DNA from: Candidatus Uhrbacteria bacterium
Lineage (GTDB): Bacteria > Patescibacteriota > Patescibacteriia > JACQRZ01
Assembly: GCA_016209345.1 (NCBI GenBank)
Contig: JACQWH010000025.1
Span: 1-29,935 of the forward strand
Reading direction: 5' to 3'
Length of the DNA: 29,935 bases
Of this stretch, positions 13,841 through 21,980 are shown in pieces (within the stretch, counting starts at the first letter, position 1; every line of letters begins with the position of its first letter). Below the pieces are notes generated by a model. That model made no database searches, was not told where the DNA came from, and saw only the letters and a list, made by a program, of their open reading frames with translations. The position numbers were made by a program, and so were the translations under genes.

Positions 13841-14776
13841 ATGCAACCAATAGAAAAGTCCGTTCGGCTTGCTTCAATCGAAAAAAAGTGGCGAACACCC
13901 ATTCGCAATCTTTTTTATCACTGGCATTGGGATGACAACCTCAAACATGGCGAGATTGGGGAAAGAGTCGGTCTGCCGCGAGGCACCGTAACCCGATGGT
14001 TTCGTGAGCTTCATATCCCAAGCCAGTCCTGTACTCGGTTTACGAATCTCAATCTCCTCAATACCGGTCCACGCAAGGGACCGAGAGCAAAGCCAAAAAT
14101 TAAGCGGGAGTTCCCCCGGAAGGTCAATCAATCGTTCTTTGAAACATGGTCAGAAGAGATGGCATACACACTTGGATTTTTTCTTGCTGATGGCGCAATG
14201 ACGATTAATCCCCGTGGAAGTAAGTATATTGATTTTACTTCAACGGATGGGGATATTATAGAGAAAATTCGAGGGGCTCTTGAATCGAATCACAAAATTA
14301 ATGCCCTAAGACCAAAAGGAGAAAACAGAAAGATTCGCTACCATCTTCAGTTAGGAAGCAAAAAGATGTTCGCGGACTTGGAGCGGTTTGGCATTACTGT
14401 TCGGAAGAGCAAAAAAGAAAAAATGCCAAAAGTTCCTGAAAAATATCTCATGCATTTCGTGCGCGGTTTTTTCGACGGGGATGGTCATACATGTAGTTTC
14501 CAATATTTCAAAACCGGACGGAAAAACATATCGAATGGTTTTCAATGCGGATTCACATCGGGAGCGAAAGGGATTCTCGTTGCTCTCCATAAACGGCTGA
14601 AGGGCGCAGGAGTTGTGCGTGGTGGGTCGTTTGAGGTAAGAGATAGCGGCGCTCATCTGCGGTATTCTGTAAACGATAGCTTGTCGTTTTATCATTACAT
14701 ATATGATTCAATGAAGTCAGATTTATTTTTAGTCCGTAAGAAGGAAAAGTTTGAGAAATTTTTTGTGGGCCGGTAG
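13841..14776 (+). CDS. Free-standing LAGLIDADG homing endonuclease with N-terminal HTH
   Basis: This 311-aa protein has two LAGLIDADG-type motifs: LGFFLADGA (111-119, Asp117) and VRGFFDGDG (207-215, Asp214). A monomer with two motifs cuts long asymmetric DNA sites. Residues about 33-60 (KHGEIGERVGLPRGTVTRWF) form a helix-turn-helix, probably for DNA binding. It is not in an intron or intein here. AGGAG at 13832-13836, 4 nt before the ATG, gives it a Shine-Dalgarno, and TATACT (13812-13817) overlapping the lgt stop may be its -10. The last codons (Gly-Arg-stop) lie in the first ten bases of tRNA-Asp. It was probably acquired; its target may be the tRNA gene or nearby, which is inference. Confidence 0.88.
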   Translation: MQPIEKSVRLASIEKKWRTPIRNLFYHWHWDDNLKHGEIGERVGLPRGTVTRWFRELHIPSQSCTRFTNLNLLNTGPRKGPRAKPKIKREFPRKVNQSFFETWSEEMAYTLGFFLADGAMTINPRGSKYIDFTSTDGDIIEKIRGALESNHKINALRPKGENRKIRYHLQLGSKKMFADLERFGITVRKSKKEKMPKVPEKYLMHFVRGFFDGDGHTCSFQYFKTGRKNISNGFQCGFTSGAKGILVALHKRLKGAGVVRGGSFEVRDSGAHLRYSVNDSLSFYHYIYDSMKSDLFLVRKKEKFEKFFVGR

Positions 14777-14844
14777 CACAATTGGTTAGTGGCGCTGCCC
14801 TGTCACGGCAGAGGTTGCGGGTTCGAGCCCCGTCCGGCCCGCCA
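14767..14844 (+). tRNA. tRNA-Asp (GTC), CCA encoded
   Basis: The acceptor stem GGGCCGG/CCGGCCC, anticodon stem CTGCC/GGCAG with loop CTGTCAC (anticodon GTC), the T-arm with loop TTCGAGC, discriminator G and an encoded CCA are all present. The D-stem pairs GCAC with GTGGC only if one G is bulged, so the gene is one nucleotide longer than usual (78 nt with CCA). Its first ten bases overlap the 3' end of the endonuclease gene. Confidence 0.95.
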
Positions 14845-14851
14845 GAAAATT

Positions 14852-14919
14852 ATTCACGATTCACGATTCAAGATTTATGAGTAGATCCATTCGTGAATCA
14901 TGAATCTTGAATCATAAAT
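14852..14919. repeat. Heptamer tract with opposed arms (ATTCACG type)
   Basis: The left arm has four 7-nt units (ATTCACG twice, ATTCAAG, ATTTATG; 14852-14879). After a 12-nt centre the right arm has four complementary-type units (CGTGAAT, CATGAAT, CTTGAAT, CATAAAT; 14892-14919). The arms can pair in heptamer register as an imperfect hairpin. It lies between tRNA-Asp and the 26-aa gene. Confidence 0.75.
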
Positions 14920-14932
14920 CTTTCCAGATACT

Positions 14933-15013
14933 ATGTACAAAAAGAAAAGAGTTGCGCTCAAAAAGCACAAGAAGAAAGCACGGGGATCGATTGCATCGCT
15001 CCGTTTTCGCTAA
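14933..15013 (+). CDS. 26-aa strongly basic protein (possibly ribosome-associated)
   Basis: ATG 14933 to TAA 15013 encodes MYKKKRVALKKHKKKARGSI followed by ASLRFR. Twelve of 26 residues are Lys or Arg. It resembles the tiny basic RNA-binding proteins associated with ribosomes (THX- or mS38/AURKAIP1-like in style), but I cannot assign it to a family. It sits between tRNA-Asp and rpsT, flanked by heptamer tracts on both sides that stop cleanly at the reading frame, which supports its being a real, selected gene. No Shine-Dalgarno is present. Confidence 0.6.
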   Translation: MYKKKRVALKKHKKKARGSIASLRFR

Positions 15014-15020
15014 GAATAGC

Positions 15021-15137
15021 CAGGTTTCAGGTTTCAGGGATCAGGTTTTAGGGATCAGTGGTCAGTGAATTTTTCTAGAACCTAGAACCTAGAACCTAGA
15101 TCCTAATCCCTAATCCCTAATCCCTAATCCCTAATTC
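15021..15137. repeat. Heptamer tract with seven left-arm and nine right-arm units
   Basis: The left arm (15021-15069) has seven units of the form (C/T)AG(G/T)NNN, for example CAGGTTT. After five T-rich bases the right arm (15075-15137) has nine units: CTAGAAC three times, CTAGATC, CTAATCC four times and CTAATTC. The arms are of complementary type (AGG against CCT every 7 nt). It fills the gap between the 26-aa gene and rpsT. Confidence 0.8.
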
Positions 15138-15146
15138 CTATTGATT

Positions 15147-15419
15147 ATGGCCCACAAAGCAGCGGCGATAAAGGCATTGCGCCAAACAAAAAAACGCACG
15201 GCACGCAATACGCTTGTGAAAAAAAACATTGCGTATTTAAAAAAGAAGATAGTCAAAGCGATTGGCAAAAAAGAAGTGGAAGGTGCTCAAGGCATGTATC
15301 AAAAGTTGGTACAAAGCGTTGATAAGGCCGCGAAGAACAACAGTATCTCTCGCAACACGGCCGCGCGCAGGAAGTCGCGTCTGGCAAAAAAAATCAATGC
15401 GCTGAAAAAGAGCGCATAA
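15147..15419 (+). CDS. rpsT: 30S ribosomal protein S20
   Basis: This 90-aa Lys/Arg-rich helical protein begins MAHKAAAIKALRQTKKRTAR and contains NSISRNTAARRKSRLAKKINA, the usual C-terminal S20 pattern. S20 is a primary 16S rRNA-binding protein of the small subunit. ATG 15147 is used; the TTG at 15141 is an unlikely start. No Shine-Dalgarno is visible. It converges with holA; holA and rpsT are neighbours in many bacteria (for example the B. subtilis yqeN-rpsT region). It ends in a strong terminator. Confidence 0.95.
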   Translation: MAHKAAAIKALRQTKKRTARNTLVKKNIAYLKKKIVKAIGKKEVEGAQGMYQKLVQSVDKAAKNNSISRNTAARRKSRLAKKINALKKSA

Positions 15420-15423
15420 CGGT

Positions 15424-15452
15424 ACAGACCGTCATGTGACGGTCTGTTTTTT
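15424..15452 (+). terminator. Rho-independent terminator of rpsT
   Basis: ACAGACCGTCA (15424-15434), TG, TGACGGTCTGT (15437-15447) form a perfect 11-bp stem followed by a T-run to 15452. The T-run touches the holA stop codon (15451-15453) on the other strand; the opposite strand has no T-run, so it acts on the + strand. Confidence 0.93.
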
Positions 15453-16500
15453 AATGCGTGATGGAGCGGACAAGCAGATCAAGATGCAAAACAGGATCAC
15501 CCGATCCCGTTTTGAGCGTTTTTTCAAAATCAAGAATGGCGCGCAGATATGCTTGCAGGGCGGCGCACGTGAGGCCATGAATTTTTTTTGAGACAACCCA
15601 CACTCGTTTTGTATTCCATCCGAGACGGGCGGCACTATCGCGTTCGTTCATGCTATCCTCTTCCATGCTTTTCAAAAGGACAAATGAATGAAATTGGGAT
15701 GCAAGAAATGCGACGAGCGAAAGAAGCTGGTGCCGTTCTTTCGCCGGATCGTCTCCAACAAGCTGATGGGCAATGCGCAGCGAGGACAGATATTTTTTTT
15801 CAAGCAACGCATCGGTCAAATGAAAAATATGGGCAGAGGAGGGAAGCGACGCAACAGCGGACACATCTTCTTTCGTAATGGGGCGACCGGCAGCATGCGA
15901 AACCAGCTTTCGCATCTCAGTGTCTAGTTGCCAAAGATTTATCGGCAAAGAGTCCGATTCATGGGATGCGGTGTCTTGTGCGGCGCTATACGCGCCCAGT
16001 ATATATGCCGCGGCATCTTTTTCAAACGAGCCACCATGTCGGCGAACTCGGTCGGCAATCCATTTACTCAAAGCAAACCCTGACGGCACATCGAAAAGCT
16101 CAATGGATGCCGCTCCGTTTTTTTGCATTCTGATGAGCGCTTTTGCCAGACCGGTGCGTCCATCCATTGCCGAGTCCGAAATAACGAGAAACTGTTCGGT
16201 CGGGAGCGATTCAATTTTTCCCGAGAGAAGCGTCTGGACGTCGGTTGATTTTGCGCTCCACGGATTTTTTACCACGACGAGCGATTGTGTTTGAAAGAGT
16301 CCCGGTCCTCGCAGGACATGGGTAAGTCGGCCGGCACCATCGTCGGCATCCCGGCAGTCAAAAACAGAAATGCCCTGTTCTCCGTGTTTTTCCCGGAATA
16401 CGCGCATCCATACTTTGATTTTCTCCGCAATGGAAAAATCATCGCGCCCGATAAAGGCGTAGATGCGAGATGTTGGAGGCGTTGTTTTTTTAATGGTCAT
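15451..16500 (-). CDS. holA: DNA polymerase III subunit delta
   Basis: The 349-aa protein from ATG 16500 begins MTIKKTTPPTSRIYAFIGRD and matches the delta clamp-loader subunit, which opens the sliding clamp during replication. Visible features are the RIYAFIGRDDFSIAEKI start, the SLVVVKNPW strand, LPTEQFLVISDSAMDGR, FALSKWIADRVRRHGGSF, INLWQLDTEMRKLVSHAAGRPIT (the classic delta pattern before the collar domain) and the C-terminal helical collar. A longer in-frame start would run into the upstream gene; ATG 16500 is one base beyond its stop, so the genes are coupled. It ends against the rpsT terminator. Confidence 0.9.
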   Translation of the reverse strand: MTIKKTTPPTSRIYAFIGRDDFSIAEKIKVWMRVFREKHGEQGISVFDCRDADDGAGRLTHVLRGPGLFQTQSLVVVKNPWSAKSTDVQTLLSGKIESLPTEQFLVISDSAMDGRTGLAKALIRMQKNGAASIELFDVPSGFALSKWIADRVRRHGGSFEKDAAAYILGAYSAAQDTASHESDSLPINLWQLDTEMRKLVSHAAGRPITKEDVSAVASLPSSAHIFHLTDALLEKKYLSSLRIAHQLVGDDPAKERHQLLSLVAFLASQFHSFVLLKSMEEDSMNERDSAARLGWNTKRVWVVSKKIHGLTCAALQAYLRAILDFEKTLKTGSGDPVLHLDLLVRSITH

Positions 16501-16501
16501 A

Positions 16502-18190
16502 TTATATTGATGGTTCGTCGGGGTATAAAAGGATATCATGAGCGTCTTGTTCTGTTGCTTCCGGGTAGCGTTCGTGGAGTCGCTGAGCACCCTGGACCAT
16601 AAGAAGTATTTTATCTCTCGCCTGTCGCGGGCTATAGACAGCAAGACGCTTTATTAAAGGATCGTCAATAGCCGGATACATCCCAATCGGGAATTCTCCG
16701 CGAAGACCGTCAATACGGCCAAGCGCATCAGTAAGTGCTTGGGCTGCCCTCTCCCGGTTTAGGCACGCGTAGTATTTTATCATCCAGTTCTCTACCTGAG
16801 GAAAGAGATCTATGGGATATGCTCGACGGAGATCCGCAATAAGAGAAATGGTTGCGCGAATCCACTGTTTTGGATTTTGAGGGTTTGTCGTAGCGGCACG
16901 AGCGATCATTCGCTCATCAACATCGGGATATTCACTGTGCGGAAATTCATTGCGCAGTGTGGTAAGAATGCGAGGGGCATGGCGATAGGCAAGCCGGGCA
17001 AGATGCTTGTCGTGTACTCCCAGCACTCTGCCTCGCTTCGCGGAATAGCGAAGCGACAAGATGAAGTCAAAGGTATAGGCACGGATGTAGAAATCAAAAT
17101 CCGTACCGTTCAAGAATGTTTGCAGGGCTTCGGGAGACATGCGTTCAAATGTGCGATACAGAAATATGGCATATGTAGAAAGCCCTTCTCTATATTCGCG
17201 ATGAATATCTTGCGAGGAAAAGTTATCAAACTTCCCGGCAAACCGTTTTTCTTGTCCTCCAACCCACTCGCTATTGTTTTGTTGTAATGCTTCAGCCCGT
17301 GCAAGAAATTGGCGTCTGACTTCCTGCATTGCGGGTGGTTGTCTTCCCCGCAGTTCCAGGGGGTTTTGTGTTGCTGCTTTTTTTATCTCTCGATTCCGCC
17401 GGACAGCGGGCATCATTTCTTTTATTGCTATGCTATGGGGGGTTGCGGGGGCTACCTTTGTTGCGGTGAGTGCCGTTTTGTTTATTTTTTTTCCGGTCTG
17501 ATTCGGAGTCCTTTCTTGTTTAATAAGTCGTTTGATAGATCGGGCGATCGTCGATGGATCTTTTTTTTCACGCTTGCCAATCTTTTTTGTATCAATCAGT
17601 CCTTGCTCTCTATAGTGCTCCACTCTCATATCAAGCCAAGGGTCTGGAGACATGCGATCCTGCATCTCGGCAGATCTGGTTCGGATAGAATCTCTGACTT
17701 CAAAATCACCGATAAATTGCTCGGCGAGACGATGCCATCCGTCCTTAACTTCGGTTCGCTGTTTTGCGCTCCATGCAAGATAGGGGGCCATTGCATTGCC
17801 GCCCTTGAGAAGCGCTGCAATGGAACCGTCCGACGGATTATTTTTCCGGGTCTGTGCGTTGAGTGCCGCATGATAAGATTGGTACAAGGCGTCAGAATGA
17901 TTGAGCAGATGTTCCCGAATGACGTAATCGCTCAGTATTGTTAAGGCGGCAGCGCGACGATCCGTTATTTCACGTTCCCCCTCCCGCCCAAGCAGGTCAA
18001 TTAAGGATGTTAACATAGCTCGTTGCTGTTCTGTATCCGTGTCCTGCGCGCTGCCATCAAAAAGTTCTCTGATAAGCGCGGTGGCAGGCGCTCCGCCGTC
18101 AACAAGAATATCAAGCGTTTTGGGGTCGCTTAAAAGCCGTTCAAGCGCCTCGGGCATGCTTGGTCTTCCGGTTGGGGATGCTTCGGTCAT
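16502..18190 (-). CDS. 562-aa hypothetical protein with HTH-like segment and three C-terminal repeats
   Basis: I do not recognise the family. It is soluble and largely helical. Residues about 200-225 (KKIGKREKKDPSTIARSIKR) look like a helix-turn-helix of the kind seen in Tn/IS regulators and sigma factors, followed by a basic Lys/Thr linker. The last ~150 residues hold three related units of about 43 aa (near 411-455, 456-497, 498-540), each opening with an FP/YP-x-YP/FP-x-I/V-D/E pattern such as YPIDLFPQVENWMIK and FPIGMYPAIDDPLIK. It overlaps glyA as ATGA and abuts holA by one base, so it is produced with them. DNA or RNA binding is an inference from the basic HTH-like part. Confidence 0.85.
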   Translation of the reverse strand: MTEASPTGRPSMPEALERLLSDPKTLDILVDGGAPATALIRELFDGSAQDTDTEQQRAMLTSLIDLLGREGEREITDRRAAALTILSDYVIREHLLNHSDALYQSYHAALNAQTRKNNPSDGSIAALLKGGNAMAPYLAWSAKQRTEVKDGWHRLAEQFIGDFEVRDSIRTRSAEMQDRMSPDPWLDMRVEHYREQGLIDTKKIGKREKKDPSTIARSIKRLIKQERTPNQTGKKINKTALTATKVAPATPHSIAIKEMMPAVRRNREIKKAATQNPLELRGRQPPAMQEVRRQFLARAEALQQNNSEWVGGQEKRFAGKFDNFSSQDIHREYREGLSTYAIFLYRTFERMSPEALQTFLNGTDFDFYIRAYTFDFILSLRYSAKRGRVLGVHDKHLARLAYRHAPRILTTLRNEFPHSEYPDVDERMIARAATTNPQNPKQWIRATISLIADLRRAYPIDLFPQVENWMIKYYACLNRERAAQALTDALGRIDGLRGEFPIGMYPAIDDPLIKRLAVYSPRQARDKILLMVQGAQRLHERYPEATEQDAHDILLYPDEPSI

Positions 18191-19479
18191 AGATACGAGA
18201 GGTCGGGGTAAATGGGAAATTGCGCGCAGAGATCTTTCACTTCTTGCCGTACTGTCTCTATGACACGCGCATCATCAGGTGCGCTGAGAACGCGATTGAT
18301 GTATTGGCCGACTTTTTTCATCTCTTCTTTTTTCATGCCGCGCGTGGTAAGGGTCGGCGTTCCGAGACGTATGCCGGATGGATCGTAGGGCTTTCGCGGG
18401 TCATGAGGCACGGTATTTTTATTGACGGTGAGTCCCGCATCAACAAGCGCTTTTTCTGCCACTTTTCCCGGGATTCCTTTATTCGTGAGATCAACAAGAA
18501 GAAGATGATTATCCGTGCCGCCGGTGACGAGATGGAAATCATATTGCAAAAGCGAATCAGCAAGCGCTTTTGCATTTATCACAATTTGTTCAGCGTATTC
18601 TTTGAATTCAGGTTGCGCCGCCTCATGGAGCGCAACGGCGATTGCGGCTGTTTGATGATTGTGCGGTCCCCCTTGCAGTCCTGGAATGATCGCCCGATCG
18701 ATCATTGTCGGAAGATACTTCCGCGATTTTTCCGGTGGGGGTTTTAAGTAATCACTTTCCTCACCATTGCAGAGGATCATTGCGCCCCGTGGACCTCGCA
18801 ATGTTTTGTGTGTTGTTGTTGTGATAACGTCAGCGATGCCAACAGGCGTTGGGTGCTGTCCGCCGACAATGAGTCCCGCAACATGAGAGATGTCAGCAAG
18901 GAGGTACGCGCCCACTTCATCGGCAATCTCTTTATAGAGCGTCCATTCATAGATGCGTGGGTAAGCCGTACCGCCGACGATAATCAGTTTTGGTTTATGT
19001 TCTTGTGCCAATGCCCGCATTTCATTTATATCGATGTATCCATCTTGGCGAGCAGTGTATTGCACGGAATGATAATAGGTACCGGAAAAGTTTAATTCCA
19101 GTCCATGGGTCATGTGTCCGCCCGCATAGAGATGCATACCCATGAGCGTGTCACCCGGGTTGAGCAGCGCAAAGCACACGGCTTGGTTTGCCGGAGATCC
19201 TGAATGTGGCTGAACATTGGCGTGCGTTACGCCAAACAGGGCTTTTGCGCGGTCGCGCGCGAGATTTTCAACGGCGTCAACCGCTTCGCATCCCCCATAA
19301 TAGCGTTTGCCCGGATACCCTTCGGAATATTTATTGGTGCCAACGGATCCGAGCGCTTCAAGCACCGCGCGGCTTACAATATTTTCAGATGGTATGAGCT
19401 CGAGCCCTTCTTGTTCGCGAACAAGTTCACGCTGGATGAGCTGCGCAAGTTCAGGATCTGTTTGTGATAGGTACATCAT
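18187..19479 (-). CDS. glyA: Serine hydroxymethyltransferase
   Basis: SHMT interconverts serine and glycine, loading one-carbon units on tetrahydrofolate with pyridoxal phosphate. The 430-aa protein has the N-terminal LIPSENIVSRAVLEALGS and TNKYSEGYPGKRYYGGCE, HSGSPANQAV, LADISHVAGL and the PLP-lysine motif TTTTHKTLRGPRG, all intact. Either of two adjacent ATGs could be the start. The gene follows leuS across a heptamer-tract hairpin, and its TGA overlaps the next ATG. No Shine-Dalgarno is visible. It is a member of the minus-strand leuS-glyA-hypothetical-holA run. Confidence 0.97.
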   Translation of the reverse strand: MMYLSQTDPELAQLIQRELVREQEGLELIPSENIVSRAVLEALGSVGTNKYSEGYPGKRYYGGCEAVDAVENLARDRAKALFGVTHANVQPHSGSPANQAVCFALLNPGDTLMGMHLYAGGHMTHGLELNFSGTYYHSVQYTARQDGYIDINEMRALAQEHKPKLIIVGGTAYPRIYEWTLYKEIADEVGAYLLADISHVAGLIVGGQHPTPVGIADVITTTTHKTLRGPRGAMILCNGEESDYLKPPPEKSRKYLPTMIDRAIIPGLQGGPHNHQTAAIAVALHEAAQPEFKEYAEQIVINAKALADSLLQYDFHLVTGGTDNHLLLVDLTNKGIPGKVAEKALVDAGLTVNKNTVPHDPRKPYDPSGIRLGTPTLTTRGMKKEEMKKVGQYINRVLSAPDDARVIETVRQEVKDLCAQFPIYPDLSYL

Positions 19480-19481
19480 AG

Positions 19482-19553
19482 AGGTTTCAGGTTTCAGGTT
19501 TCAGGTTTCAGGTTGTCCGTACTGACACCTGATCACTGACCACTGAAACCTAG
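19482..19553. repeat. Heptamer hairpin tract between leuS and glyA
   Basis: Four AGGTTTC units in a row (19482-19509) face CTGACAC, CTGATCA, CTGACCA, CTGAAAC and CTAG (19522-19553). The arms are complementary (GTTTCAG against CTGAAAC). The tract includes the TAG stop of leuS and ends two bases before the glyA start. On the mRNA it would form a long imperfect stem between the two genes. Confidence 0.8.
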
Positions 19554-21973
19554 TGTATTACAAAATTAATAAGCCGCTTCTCCACATAAATCGTTTTTTT
19601 AATCGTCTTTCCGGCGATCCATTTCTTTACATTCTCGCGTTCAATGGCTTGCGCGCGTATGTCCTCTTCCTCGGTCGGAACGGGAACAGTCATGGAATCC
19701 CTTCGCGTGCCGTTTATCTGAATGGTAATTGTACACGTATCTTCCGTAAGCAGGGCAGTATCGTACGAGGGCCACGGTTCATAGGTAAGTGTCGCGGGGT
19801 GTCCCATGTATTCCCAAAGTTCTTCCGCGATATGGGGGGCAAATGGCGCAAGCAGGAGAATAAAGGACTCCTGGAGATAAGTCGGTACGGCTTCATTTTT
19901 CTGCAAGACATGGTCGGTCATGGTATTGACGCATACCATGAGTGCTGCCAGAGCGGTGTTGAACCGAAATGACGGAATATCCTCAGTCACCTTTTTTATT
20001 GTTTTGTGAATCACGCGAATGCACGCATCGGCGGGAGGGTGCGCGGCCGGTTTTTTGAGATGCTCGGTATAGAGGCGCCATACCCGCTCCAAAAATCTTC
20101 GTACCCCCATGATATTGTTCGTATTCCACGGTTTCGCGTCTTCAAAAGGCCCCATGAACATTTCATACAGGCGGAGCGTATCTGCGCCGTAGGCGTCCAC
20201 GATATCGTCGGGGTTGACGACATTGCCGCGCGATTTTGACATCTTCTCGCCATCTTCTCCGAGAATGAGTCCCTGGTTTCTTAATCGCGTAAATGGTTCA
20301 GAAAATGGAACGAATTCCGCATCTTCAAGGGCCTTGGTGATAAAGCGCGCGTAAAGGAGGTGAAGCACCGCATGTTCCGCGCCGCCGACATACATGTCGA
20401 CAGGGAGCCAATACCGTAGGGACTCTTGTTCAAACGGCACGTCGCCCGAATGCGGATTGGGATAGCGAAGATAATACCAACTGGAACACATAAACGTATC
20501 CAGCGTGTCGGATTCGCGGCGGGCCTTTTTCCCGCACGCAGGGCACAATACGGTATGAAATGATTTTGATCGAGCGAGCGGGGATTCGCCGGTCGGCTTG
20601 AAATCAACATCGGTTGGCAGAAGTACCGGCAGGTCGCTTTCCGGCACGGCTTGTTCGCCGCACGCTTCGCAGTAGATAATGGGGATCGGCGCGCCCCAGT
20701 AGCGCTGGCGCGAAATGAGCCAATCGCGCAATTTGTACTGTATGGTTTGCTGTCCTTTTACCGCGGCAACGATTTTTTTCTTTGCTTCCTCCGAAGACAT
20801 TCCGCTCCATTCGCCCGATGAGACAAGGATGCCCGGCCCGGTGTAGGCCTTATGGGAGCGTTTTATGACGCTATCGGCTTTTTCGGGCATCACGACGATT
20901 TTTATCGGCAATTTGAACTGTTTTGCAAAAGCAAGATCGCGGTCATCGTGGGCCGGCACTCCCATTACCGCCCCGGTTCCGTATGACGCCAGGCAATAAT
21001 CGGCAATCCACACCGGAACTTCCTCTTTTGTCGCCGGATGAATGGCGGTAATGCCCTTGAGTGGTACGCCGGATTTTTTCTGCGCCACGCGTTGGCGCTC
21101 CATGTCTGTTTTTTTCCGGGTGCTCGCGATATATTCTTTTACTTCGCGGATATTGCCAATCGGCGTTTTCAGGTTTTTTATAAGTTCATGCTCCGGGGCA
21201 AGGACAAGATAGGATACGCCATACAGCGTATCCGGCCGCGTCGTGAACACGGAAATTTTTAACGGGCTGTTATTCAGCCGGAAGTCGATGATAGCCCCCT
21301 CGCTTTTTCCTATCCAGTGTTCCTGCGCGCGTTTGATGGAGTCCGGCCAGTCGATTGATGCAAGGTCGGCAAGCAGTCGATCGGCATACGCCGTCACTTT
21401 CAAGAACCACTGTTCGAGGTCTTTTTGTATGACGCCGGTATGGCAGCGCTCGCATTCGCCTTCGACGACTTGTTCGTTTGCAAGAACGGTCTGGCATCCG
21501 GAACACCAGTTCACCGGCGCCTTGCGCTTGTAAGCAAGATCTCGTTTGTATAATTCCAAAAACAGCCACTGGGTCCAGCGATAGTAGTCCGGTGCGGATG
21601 TGTCTATCTCTTTGCTCCAGTCATACGAGAGTCCCAGCGACCGGATTTGTTTTTTGAACGTCGCAATATTTTTTTTCGTTGTTTCCGCCGGATGCACGCC
21701 CTTTTTAATCGCGAAATTTTCAGCCGGCAGACCAAAGGCGTCCCAGCCCATCGGGTGGAGGACGGCGTACCCCTTCATGCGGAGAAACCGGCTATAGATA
21801 TCGGTCGCGGTATATCCTTCGGGGTGCCCTACATGCAGGCCATTGCTCGATGGATAGGGGAACATGTCCAATACATAGCGTTTTTCGCGCTTTGTATCGC
21901 TTGGCGCCTGGAAGGTTCTTTCTTTTTCCCATCGCGCCTGCCACTTTTTTTCAATTTTTCTGTGGTCGTACAT
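19550..21973 (-). CDS. leuS: Leucyl-tRNA synthetase
   Basis: LeuRS charges tRNA-Leu. The 807-aa protein has the class I HIGH-type motif in SNGLHVGHPEGYTATD, a zinc-like cluster CSGCQ-x-CERCHTG, the editing (CP1) domain with TTRPDTLYGVSYLVLAPEH and GTGAVMGVPAHDDRDLAFA, a second Cys pair (CEACGEQ and CPACGKKARRESDTLDTF), a KMSKSRGN loop and the C-terminal anticodon-binding helices. It starts MYDHRKIEKKWQARWEKE, as usual for the bacterial form. Its start follows the heptamer tract downstream of uvrA, and its stop lies in the next tract. A tRNA-Leu gene is at 29649. Confidence 0.98.
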   Translation of the reverse strand: MYDHRKIEKKWQARWEKERTFQAPSDTKREKRYVLDMFPYPSSNGLHVGHPEGYTATDIYSRFLRMKGYAVLHPMGWDAFGLPAENFAIKKGVHPAETTKKNIATFKKQIRSLGLSYDWSKEIDTSAPDYYRWTQWLFLELYKRDLAYKRKAPVNWCSGCQTVLANEQVVEGECERCHTGVIQKDLEQWFLKVTAYADRLLADLASIDWPDSIKRAQEHWIGKSEGAIIDFRLNNSPLKISVFTTRPDTLYGVSYLVLAPEHELIKNLKTPIGNIREVKEYIASTRKKTDMERQRVAQKKSGVPLKGITAIHPATKEEVPVWIADYCLASYGTGAVMGVPAHDDRDLAFAKQFKLPIKIVVMPEKADSVIKRSHKAYTGPGILVSSGEWSGMSSEEAKKKIVAAVKGQQTIQYKLRDWLISRQRYWGAPIPIIYCEACGEQAVPESDLPVLLPTDVDFKPTGESPLARSKSFHTVLCPACGKKARRESDTLDTFMCSSWYYLRYPNPHSGDVPFEQESLRYWLPVDMYVGGAEHAVLHLLYARFITKALEDAEFVPFSEPFTRLRNQGLILGEDGEKMSKSRGNVVNPDDIVDAYGADTLRLYEMFMGPFEDAKPWNTNNIMGVRRFLERVWRLYTEHLKKPAAHPPADACIRVIHKTIKKVTEDIPSFRFNTALAALMVCVNTMTDHVLQKNEAVPTYLQESFILLLAPFAPHIAEELWEYMGHPATLTYEPWPSYDTALLTEDTCTITIQINGTRRDSMTVPVPTEEEDIRAQAIERENVKKWIAGKTIKKTIYVEKRLINFVIH

Positions 21974-21980
21974 ACACTAT

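Noticed and set aside
15021..15137. Possible CRISPR-like array in the tandem heptamers
   Set aside because: Units are 7 nt with no unique spacers and no cas genes nearby.
15501..16644. Long 397-aa start for holA
   Set aside because: The extra 48 residues overlap the upstream gene and do not resemble delta subunits; ATG 16500 starts the conserved region.
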